From Phallusia fumigata (lineage: Eukaryota > Chordata > Ascidiacea > Phlebobranchia > Ascidiidae), in NCBI GenBank assembly GCA_008931825.1, contig QXVZ01020552.1, positions 1 through 32,060 of the forward strand: a stretch of DNA of 32,060 bases, read 5' to 3'. Each line of letters starts with the position of its first letter. Position 1 is the stretch's first letter. Positions 1 through 10,100 of the stretch are shown here, in pieces. The notes under the pieces were generated by a model. It was not told the DNA's origin. It was given only the letters and a program-made list of their open reading frames with translations, and made no database searches. The translations under genes and the position numbers were made by a program.

Positions 1-42
1 GGTCACAGATTCTATGAAAAAAACAAAACGGACTGTTGACAG
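1..42 (+). CDS. Second copy of the 3' end of TDG exon 1 (cut by window edge)
   Basis: These bases repeat 4313-4354, the end of TDG exon 1, with one silent difference (CGG for CGA, both Arg). The reading is [13 protein letters not shown] followed by the same split Arg codon and the same GTGAGA splice donor at 43. The intron that follows also matches intron 1 of the complete gene. The rest of this exon lies outside the window. It is either a partial tandem duplication of the TDG 5' end or, more likely, the other haplotype left unmerged: the single N at 2292 lies between the two copies. Confidence 0.75.
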
Positions 43-203
43 GTGAGAAGTTGTTTAGTTTTGTATATTGATGCCTCATAAAACCTTGTGTGGGTAAAAT
101 GGTGTTGTGTGATAGTTAGTAATCCACCAGATCGTCTAAATTAGGTTTGGGTCAAAACTGAATCGGCACGTGAAGCGCTACACTCACAAGTATAGAGTTT
201 TGC

Positions 204-596
204 AAACTACAGGGGGTGCCACATGTGACAATCCTAAAATCAGAAGGTGGTTTGTATGCTACCCAAAGGACGCAGAGTTTTGCGAAAAATGCCAAGTGCC
301 AAATGTAGGTCATATGCCAAGTAATGTGACATCACACATATGTACAACGGCAAGAGTCTCAGCATCGGTGCAACTAGGGGGGTAGGTTTGTCGGCATGCC
401 AGGTCCCTTTCCATCTGGTTCAATCGCAAGTTTGACACCATAAATAATGTGAAATTCCAAAGCTTTTTACTATTTGTGCACATGTAGTTTTACCACCTTG
501 TGAACAAACTTGTTATGTCCCTGTTCTCTGCTAATAGTTTGTGTGGTAATACTCTAGTGAAGGCCTCATACTCTTTGCCAGTGGCTATGCTCACAT
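204..596. mobile_element. 393-bp insertion with 9-bp flanking duplication, present in one copy only
   Basis: The 9-mer gagttttgc occurs at 195-203 and again at 597-605. The segment between is absent from the matching intron copy near 4520, where the 9-mer occurs once. That is what an insertion with a 9-bp target duplication looks like. I see no convincing terminal inverted repeats, no poly-A tail and no recognised protein, so the family is open; 9-bp duplications are typical of Mutator-like DNA transposons, which is only a suggestion. Confidence 0.5.
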
Positions 597-1530
597 GAGT
601 TTTGCTGCAAGGCAGTGATGCTACAACAGGATTGTTGTGTTGCAATATTATCTTAGTTCTGGGTTTTAAGCTTGCCTGCCGTCAGTGCCAGCCTCAAAAT
701 GAATTGCAGATCTTGTGCTGGACAAAAAAATAATTGCCTTGTCTGTGAAAACAAACAATTACTTACAAGCAGCATCACAAAAAATTGGCAGCACAAAGTT
801 TTGCTCAAGATTTGCGTAGTTAGGGAATTTTGTTGTTGCTAATGAAGATTCTTATTAGGAAAAGAACATTGTGCAAGTTTTGCGCCACTTTTGACAAAAA
901 ATATGGCTTCACGTGGTAGTAAAAAGAGTTGTGCGAGAACATGGACTACAATGTTGCTTACAAACCACTCGTACCAACACAATCCTGGAAAATACCAGAA
1001 GAAAAACGCTGAGCAAAAGTGGCTAGTACCCAATATGGGCAAGCCATGCGGCACCTAGATTTGGAATATTAACTACAAAGTAATTTCATCAAATATGGCT
1101 TATTGCTCTCAGTAGAAATACCCTTTTTCCATTGTTGAGTACAAGGGATTTGGTTTGTTAAATGGTGCCTCTACAGACTCAATATCAGCATCAAGAAAAT
1201 AGTTCATGGAAAATGTGATTCCTAGAATTTACCCAAACCGTAGTGACACAATAAAGGATCTGTTACACAAGGCAGGTCCGCTATGTCTTACATTATAAAT
1301 TTGGATTGCATCAAACTAGTCTTAAGTGGACTCCGCACGTGACTTAGGGTTAAAATGCACCTCGCATGTAAGGTACTTTTCATGACACTCTGGTGAAAAC
1401 ATAAAACCTATGTTTATTACGCTTATCAGAAATTGTATGTTGAAAAAGAAAAAGTGCACTTGCTGATACAGGTTGGCGCTATGAATACTGGCTGATAAGA
1501 CACCCATCGTTTGGTCAAGAAAAAGTCATT

Positions 1531-2291
1531 ATGGGTCCTCTTCCATGAAGGGGTCACATATTGTTTTGACTCTGTTTTTTCTTTTTTCTTTTTTCTGTCT
1601 AACCTGAGTTTGTTCCCACATTTTGCTCAAGAAGGAGTTGTTCAAATTTCTTCAAAGGGGGGGGGGGGGGGGGGGGGTATCTGAAGTTGTGCACTGTCAA
1701 CTTTTCACCCCAATTCACCCATCGGTTTACCCACAGGCTCCCAAACTGTGAAATTTTTAAAATGACAATATTTAGCAAAGCAAGTTACCTAAAAGTTTAT
1801 TTTTTTAATAGTTGATACAATGCAAAGTACTTTAATTATGGGTCCCCTTCCACGAAGGGGACACATATTGTTTTTACTCTGTTTTTTTTTTCTTTCTTTC
1901 TTTTTTTCTTTTTTTCTGTCTAACGCGAGTTTATTCCCACGTTTTAGTCATGAAGCAGTCGTTCAAATTTCTTCAAATTTTCACACATGATAGATGTTTA
2001 TCTGAAGTTGTGCACTGTCAACTTTTTACCCCAATTCACCCATCGGTTCGCCCACAGGCCCCAAAAATGTAAAATTTTTAAAATGGCAATATTTACCAAA
2101 GTAAGTTACCTAGAAGTTTTCTATTTTGATAGCTGGTAGAATGCAATGTATTGTAATGTATTTTGTGATTTTTGTTTCGATTTACCCTTTTTTTGCCTTT
2201 TTAACCCCCAAAATTCCGTTTTTTCTTACTGGAGTTTGTTCCCACGTTTTGGTCAAGAAAGAGTCGTTCAAATTTCTTTGTATTTTCACAC
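1531..2291 (+). repeat. Repeat family A, about 2.3 head-to-tail copies
   Basis: Each unit of roughly 310-380 bp starts with a small hairpin (ccccttccatgaagggg or a variant), then cacatattg, a T/C-rich tract, a segment near gagtttgttcccac, a segment near gaagttgtgcactgtcaact, and ends near gatacaatgcaaagtac. Units start near 1531 and 1838; a third begins near 2220 and is cut by the N at 2292. The second allele or copy at 5431 has only one unit. Similar units lie at 5431-5770, degenerate and doubled at 13700-14085, and reversed near 17160-17340. No coding capacity is seen; the unit is probably a non-autonomous element of unknown class. Confidence 0.65.
1657..1677 (+). repeat. Homopolymer of 21 G
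   Basis: A run of 21 G sits inside a repeat A unit where the related unit at 5560-5569 has about nine. It is a simple length-variable tract, and sequencing or assembly length error is likely. Confidence 0.9.
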
Positions 2292-2292
2292 N
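2292..2292. other. Single-N contig join
   Basis: The repeat A sequence runs up to the N (…tattttcacac) and does not continue after it, although other units go on with atgatagatg. Sequence before and after therefore comes from separate contigs. Similar joins are at 7896, 11232 and 26330. The N at 15249 lies inside a coding exon and changes no reading (GCN is Ala in any case), so it may be only an ambiguous base. Confidence 0.6.
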
Positions 2293-4121
2293 TTTATCCT
2301 CAAAGGATCTAAGGCTTTCAGTCACTGCCAGCCTGTGCCACAGTGTTGTCAGATATAAACTTGCAAAATCAAACACAAAATAGTGCTAGGCTAGGCAAAT
2401 TCTGAAAATTTGGCGTTTGTTCGAATCTAAAATTCCTGACCATTTATAGTATTTAATTTATTATTGTAGCCCACCTTTTTTCCTGAAAGTTTTGGACTGA
2501 AATCGACCTTGCTAACCTAGCCTGACCACCAAATAATGTCGGATAAGAATGTTTCTGTAACATGTTGCAAATATTAACGCCCGCACGGTGGTGCCGTATG
2601 TAATTTTAAATGTCGAGTCGGCTTTGCTTTTGTTCGCAGGGATAGGCCATAGTGGCCACTTATGGTATTTGTCATCCGTTTTACTGATAATAATCGACGG
2701 TTTGAGTTACAATATCGGGCGCAGCACATTTTTCGTACAATACAGTTACAATTGTTTGCAACGTCGACGTATCGCGAAAACTACATGTGCAGGTCAGCTT
2801 TGTACTTTCAAATGTACATTTAGATTTAGACAGGGCAAAACGACTTTTTTGGACAGGGCAAACAAGATATATTTACACAGTTCTAGCACTCCGGACCTTT
2901 TTACTGTTGTTTTGCAATTAATGTGAATGTGACCATGCGCCTGGGTGGTGTTGGTGGGCTGGTGGATAGCCGGTGTATCAAAGGAAAAGGGCACATAGCT
3001 TCACCAATCTAAACATTTTCACCTACATAAATGCAAGCTTGGAGAATTCATTAACGCACAAATAAAAAATTTCAAAAAAATCTTGATTTTGGCATGATAA
3101 AGTAAAACAGCATAAATCTTACATATCTATAATTTTGTACACATGTTACCATTGTTATTGTTAAAATGTAAGTGATTTGTGCAAAAATATTTTGCCAGCA
3201 ATTAATATTGAAATATCGTCATTACTATATTGATGACGTAGATATTAGCTTTCAACTTTGTCACCTTATTTTGTTCAGCACTAAAGTATTGGAAGAGTTA
3301 ACATGTCATGATTTAAACATATAGTACAACAAATAATATGTAAACTATCCATACTGTATATTGTATACATGCTCTCCTTCTATTGTATACATGCTCTCTT
3401 GTCATTGCTCTGTCTATCAGTTGCTTTGAAACCCTATTTTGCCAGAACCAACCTTCTCATAACTACCTAGGGTTGCACTTTTGTAGCTAGCATCATACTA
3501 AAATAAATAAATTAATAAAAATGAATAATGAATGCCATTGTAACACACGACAATGACAATAAATCTTAACAGTGACGTTGAAAAAGGTGTTGATGGTTGT
3601 TTTTAGAAAACTTTAAACACATTTGTTTGAAAAACATTATTGTCACAGGGATTTCTAATGTTAAAATGGGCAAAAATACTTGGCATATATCGAGTATGCA
3701 ACTTCTTGTCCTAAATCACATAATGCTTACTAATAGTTGTTGCATCTCATGTAGGTTTTTGCTTCGCAGTCTAAAAATCTGAGTTATGTTTGTTTTAATA
3801 TGGACTGTGTTGTTTATTTAAACCAGCGATCTTTAACTGTTTTTTTTAACCCATCAGCGTACTGATTACCAAACATTCCCTCAATTTTTGACTGGTTGTA
3901 TTAGCAAATGATACACCTATCACATAAAACCTATGTTTGTTGCGATTCTATGTCCGCAAAGCCAAAGGTAAACACATACTTATAACCCACATTTACATTT
4001 ACAACACTTTCAACTCTTCTCATCCTAAGTTAACAAAATCAATGCAGGATTTAAGTGCTTTTTCAGGTATTTAGGAAAATAAATTGTAGAAAATGATAAA
4101 ACCTTTTCTTCAAACAATATA
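2293..4121. other. Region upstream of TDG, no gene seen
   Basis: This AT-rich stretch should hold the TDG promoter and 5' leader. A hydrophobic open frame at 2588-2926 has no start context, no splice partners and no recognised domain, and I do not call it. A 17-bp segment, attgtatacatgctctc, is tandemly duplicated at about 3362-3400. A pyrimidine tract ending in AG just before 4067 (gtgctttttcag) could be the acceptor of a 5' exon or of spliced leader, some 55 nt before the TDG start codon. No TATA box or CpG-rich promoter could be assigned. Confidence 0.5.
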
Positions 4122-7100
4122 ATGGAAGGAGCATCTCCTACACTGGGTCAATCAAAAGTTTGCCACAAAACTAAAGCTCCTTCCCACAATGGACAAACAT
4201 CTACAAACAAAACTAATAGAATTGCCCCAAATGGTGTTGTTAAGAAAAGGGGGCGGCCACCTAAAACTAAAGTGGAAAATGGAAATGATGGCATTCCTTC
4301 AAAACAAACCAAGGTCACAGATTCTATGAAAAAAACAAAACGAACTGTTGACAGGTGAGAAGTTGTTTAGTTTTGTATATTGATGTCTCATAAACCTTGT
4401 GTGGGTAAAATGGTGTTGTGTGATAATTAGTGATTCGCCAGATCGTCTAAATTAGGTTTGGGTCAAAACTGAATCATTTGTAAAGGCACATGAAGCGCTA
4501 CACTCACAAGTATAAAGTTTTGAGTTTTGCTGCAAGGCAGTGATGCTACAACAGGATTGTTGTGTTGCAATATTATCTTAGTTCTGGGTTTTAAGCTCGC
4601 CTGCCGTCAGTGCCAGCCTCAAAAAGAATTGCAGATCTTGTGCTGGACAAAACAATAATTGCCTTGTCTGTGAAAACAAACAATTACTTACAAGCAGCAT
4701 CACAAAAAATTGGCAGCACAAGGTTTTGCTCAAGATTTGCGTAGTTAGGGAATTTTGTTGTTGCTAATGAAGATTCTTGTTAGGAAAAGAACCTTATGCA
4801 AGTTTTGCGCCACTTTTGACAAAAAAATATGGCCTGGTTTCACATGGTAGTAAAAAGAGTGGTGCGAGAACATGGACTACAATGTTGCTTACAAACCACT
4901 CGAACCAACACAATCCTGGAAAATACCAGAAGAAAAATGCTGAGCAAAAGTGGCTAGTACCCAATATGGGCAAGCTATGCGGCACCTAGATTTGGAATAT
5001 TATCTACAAAGTAATTTCATCAAAGATGGCTTAATGCTCTCAGTAAAAATAACCTTTTTCCATTGTGGAGGACAAAGGATTTGGTTTATTAAATGAAGAA
5101 AATAGTTCATGGAAAATGTGATTCCTAGAATTTACCCCCACCGTAGTGACACAATAAAGGATCTGTTACACAAGGCAGGTCCACTATGTCTTACATTATA
5201 AATTGGGATTGCATCAAATTAGTCCAAGTGGACACCGCACCTGACTTAGGGTTAAAATGCACCTCGCATGTAAGGCACTTTTCATGACACTCTGGTGAAA
5301 ACATAAAACCTATGTTTATTAAGCTTCTCAGAAATTGTATGTTGAAAAAGAAAAAGTGCACATGCTGATACAGGTTGGCTATGAATACTGGCTGATAAGA
5401 CACCCATCGTTTGGTCAAGAAAAAGTCATTATGGGTCCCCTTCCATGAAGGGGACACATATTGTTTTTACTCTGTTTGTTTTTTCTTTTTTTCTGTCTAA
5501 CGCGAGTTTGTTCCCACATTTTGCTCAAAAAGGAGTTGTTCAAATTTCTTCAAATTTTGGGGGGGGGGAGATGGGTATCTGAAGTTGTGCACTGTCAAAT
5601 TTTCACCCCAATTCACCCATCGGTTTACCCACAGGCCGCCAAAATGTGAAATTTTTAAAATGGCAATATTTAGCAAAAGTTTTTTTTTAATAGTTGATAC
5701 AATGCAAAGTACTTTAAATGATTTTTAGGCTTTAGTTTGGATTAACCCATTTTTTACCTTTTTAACCCAGCTCAGCAGTTGGTAACAGGCTGCCATTTCA
5801 CACAGAAACAGGCGTGTACAGGGTGCAGCATGGCGGGCGTTTTGCTGAATAAACTTAAGCGGTGATGACCTCAGTATGTTTGCTGTTTTGTGATGTAGGA
5901 GACAGTGCAGCACAGAAATTTATTTATTCCTTCGTACACGCAACACCTCCTAATATGTATGAAGAGATTATCATTTTTATGACAGACGAATCCCAGCTGT
6001 TGATACTACACCCCTGCTTTACATGATTGCGTAGTGTGAACTAAAATGCGTTTGCTTAATAACGCTGTAAAAGATAATACCTTACAATAACTTTGCTCTC
6101 ATTTACAGTTGCACTCTCTTGTACAGTAGCATATAAGCTTATATTTGGTTGGTCAAAAAGCGCAATTTTGTTGTTGGATTTAAAGCGTGTTGCTGAAGCC
6201 GCGTTGGAAAGGGTTGTTTAGAGTTTGCGGTTTACTACGGCTCGGCCAAAGGTCACTGCAGGTCAAACTATTGGTTAGTGTAACTGTGGGGTTTAATTCA
6301 TGCTTTTGACATTGAGATTGAAATTGACATGATGTCGGAAATGATTTAGTTAAATTATAAATGGAAATCTTTACTTTTAAATTTGGGGAACTGATTTTTA
6401 AACCGATCACGTTCTAAAATCATGACACTACTATTCAGAAATTGCATGTGTGGGGATACCCATATGTTTATGCTGGCAGAAACAATCATGTTATAAAATG
6501 CCAAGGGAATTAGGGGCCCAATGTAATGTGGGTATTGAGAATATATCCAATGTAACAAAGAAAAGGGTATATGTGGAGAACATCATCTTGAGGTGGTAGT
6601 GTATATGGAATAAAAATATGGAGAACGCCACCTCTCCAGTTTAAATTTCTTTAAATTCGTACACTTGTACTCTTTTTCTGTGGCTGTTAAGTGTAATTCA
6701 GACTCACTTTAACACAGACACATTTTTCACTCTGTATTTTATCAAAATTATCAATAACATTTAGAAAATTTTAATGTTTACAGATTTAAAGGAGTCACGA
6801 AAGAGGAGTTAATGAAAAAATTTTTACCTGATAGAATCAAAACAGGATTGGATATACTAATTGTAAGTTTCTTTGTTTTATTCCAATACTGTTGCATGAT
6901 ATAATATCCTGACTCTGGCACAAATATATTACACATGTAAGCGTCATGTTGTTGCATCTAAGGGTGAAACAGTGACAACAAACACACATGTTTGTTGCAT
7001 CTAAGGGTGAAACAGTGATATTAAATTTCTACTGATTAAGTGCAAAAAAGGTCATTAAGAGTTTGAAAATAGTCTGACTGGCTGCCCCACAGCTGAAGAT

Positions 7101-10100
7101 TACTGCAAACAGTCTAAAATTCTCCTGGGCGTGAAATTTAGGATTATTAATTGGTTAGTGTTAGTGTGAGGGTTTAAAACATGTTTTTGTCATTAAGACT
7201 ATGTACATGATGTTGGATGAGTTGGTTGGTTTCACAAAAGTATTCTTTCCTTTTTTAATTATGTTTTCTTTAAATATTGTTTTCACTCTGTTTTTTGTTT
7301 TTTTTTCTTTTTTCTCCGCATGCATCTTGTCCACGCAACTTTTGACATGAAATGTTTGTTGGATTTGGATGAAACTTTCACAGCTGGTAGGTATGGTCAT
7401 GGCGGTGTGTTATCCGTTTTGATTGACCCCATGGCCCCAAGGGTTACCCCATTAGACCCCGAAATGGTGAAATATTCCATGCACATTGTCTACGCACTTT
7501 TGATGTGAAATGTTTGGTGGATTTGGATGAAACTTTCACAGCTGGAAGATATGGGCAAGGTGGTGTGTCATTAGTTTCGGTTAACCCCACAGACTCGGTG
7601 GTTGCCCCACTAGCCCCCTAAAATCAGTCAAATTATTAAACAATGTCCAAATTTGTTGAAATTCACACAGTTTGTAGAACATGCCATTGTGGTGTAACGA
7701 TTTTATTTTTTTAACCCATAACCCCAGCAGTTACCCCCTTTGACGCCATAGCCCCATCAGTTATCCTGCTAGCCCCCCAAAATGGGTCAAACTTTTGAAC
7801 AATGTCTGAATTGGATGAAATTTATGCAGTTTGTAGAACATGCCATTGTGGTGCATCGATTTTATTTTTTTAACCCATAACCCCAGCAGTTACCCNGTAT
7901 GTAGAATGTCTATATATGGTAAGCCACCCTTCTAGTTTTTATTTCAAATTTAAAATAGGATCACATTCTATTAAACACTGCTACTGATTTGCAATTGCAT
8001 GTGTGTGGGAACCCATAAGTTTATGCTTGTACAAACAATTGTGGTGTAAAGTCATGACAAATGTAGGGACCCAATGTAAAGCAGATATATCCATTGTGAT
8101 AAAAGGATAATATTATTTAGGGGTTGTACTGTTTGTGCAATGACAATACGAGGAATGCCCCCACATTAATTTAACTTCGTCGATTAGTAACCATATTATA
8201 TAGTAAATGTCAAGCGAAGGTAAGAATAATTGTTTTGTGTTTTTGCAGCTTGGTGTCATTTAATTTTTCACTCAGTAACAATTCTTTAATTTTAGATTGG
8301 AATAAATCCAGGCCTGTTTGCAGCATATAAAGGTCATCATTATGCTGGTCCAGGAAATCACTTTTGTAAGTTTAGCTTACTTTTTTTGCGAATATCAATA
8401 TCAGCATCAAAAGTTCTTATTGAGTGAAAAATTATTAACACACACCTTATACTGATTTTGAAACTAAAGTTCTCAGTAGTGGTGCATCAAAAGGCAGAAA
8501 CTGAGATGTCAAGGGACTCAATATGCCAGTATGTTTGCCCCACTAACCAAGAAAAGTAAAGGAAAAATATATATTTTCATCCTAAAAATTAGGTGTGCTA
8601 TTTTCACAAAAATCTGTTAGTGGATTGACTCTCGGTCAGTACATGAAAGTATTACTTTTTGTTGCACAACACTCTGTGGCTGGGTGGGAAGGGGGAAAGG
8701 AGAATTTAAAAGCTTTTTGTAACTTTTTGCGAGCACAGGCCCAGTTGTGGATAACATGAGTACATGCAGTCAGCAACATCTGAATGTGAAAAAATATTAT
8801 TGAGAAGAATTTATTTCTGTGATATACTTATGGGGCAACAAAACACTGCCTGTCACTGTGACTGTGGACCACTTTCACTGCCTTTATCTTCAAATAAAAT
8901 GAAAGGATCTAAATTGATTGATAGCCAGAGGAGATTAGATTTTATGTAAATCAGGCTTCAAGAAATGCGACCTTTGTTAGCTGGAAAACAAGTCATAGAA
9001 AACGTCAAAAAAAAATTTCTAAAAAATTACCAGCAAATAAAATGGGTAATGCCAGTTGATGAACAGTTGTCGACCATAGTGTGCTACATGCAAGACCTTT
9101 CCACATGGTGCAGCAGTGACAAAAGAAAGTTTTTTCAGGATTTTACTTGTGCAGAAGATTTAACAGCAAATACTTGCCTGAACGAATAATCCAGATGCTT
9201 ACAAAAATGTCGATTGGAATTGGATATGCAGCATAAATGACCCATAATATCAGTGGTGTGCAAGCTGTTATATCAAGACTGTATCTGCCATTGCATAAAC
9301 CTTTTAAGTAGAATTTTAACTGTAGGGTCCCCAGTGAAAACGATTCAAGAATGCATTACTTTTCTACCAAACTTGGAACGCCAGTCAAGCAACTTTGCCC
9401 AACTATCACTAGACCAGTGGTTCCAAACCGTTTCTGACTGGTGACCCACTATAATGATTTGAAATATCTTGTGACCCAACCAACAATTTTTTTCTAAACA
9501 ACAAGATCAATCAAAATGCTTTGTACAGTAGATCATTTATTTGCATTTACTTTTGCTCCATGAAATGGCTGGCTTTGCAACTTTATGGCCTTAACCAACG
9601 GATTTTATTGTTGATGACAATAATTACTGTGATGTTTCAATGACAATGACGTCTGTCTGACCCTCAGAAAACTTCCCTGCGACCCCTTTTGGGGTCACGA
9701 CCACCAGGTTGGGAAACACTGCACTAGACCATCTTGGTTGCCCAACAGTTGAAAGAAATAATGTAGTTCAATTTGTTTTTAGCACGATTCCAATGTTTGC
9801 TAAAATATGAAACATTTGTGATGCTAAGAGGCGTAGTGTGAAACATTGATATTGAATTTATACCTGACAGAAACTGCTATAAACAAGGTCATTGAGAGTT
9901 TTTAGTCTGTTTGGCTGCCTTATGGCCCAGGGTTTCTACAGGGTAATGTTCATGTCTTGCGCAACACAGTTAAGAATGATGATATTTACTTGTGCGACAA
10001 GTGTAGCATGGGTAAGGTTATGGAGTTCACACAATCAATTCATGAATAAGAATAAGCGGTCAATTTATTCAAAACTTTTTGAACAATTTATACACATGAA

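Larger units (their letters stand above)
1..1836 (+). repeat. Block duplicated at 4313-5728 (TDG exon 1 end and intron 1)
   Basis: Apart from indels, the block is nearly identical to 4313-5728: the exon tail, then the intron with shared stretches such as those at 606-1060 and 4516-4990, up to a copy of repeat A. Differences include a 393-bp insertion only in this copy (204-596), a longer G run (1657-1677), a segment around 1150-1200 missing from the other copy, and scattered substitutions. The level of divergence fits two alleles of a highly polymorphic tunicate as well as it fits a recent duplication. Small open frames in the block (170-385, 839-1054) have no recognisable features and are not called as genes. 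Confidence 0.75.

Noticed and set aside
839-1054. Pair of similar - strand frames (839-1054 and 4794-4985) as conserved small proteins
   Set aside because: They are two copies of the same duplicated intron block; similarity reflects shared DNA, and one differs by an indel.
2588-2926. 112-residue open frame upstream of TDG as a gene
   Set aside because: Low-complexity hydrophobic start, no recognised domain, no splice partners, and overlapped by an equally meaningless frame on the other strand.
7320-7508. Open frames with the recurring peptide [17 protein letters not shown] (also at 16603-16818) as a protein family
   Set aside because: The recurrence is due to DNA repeat B; the frames are not kept in other units, and the surrounding units are out of frame or interrupted.
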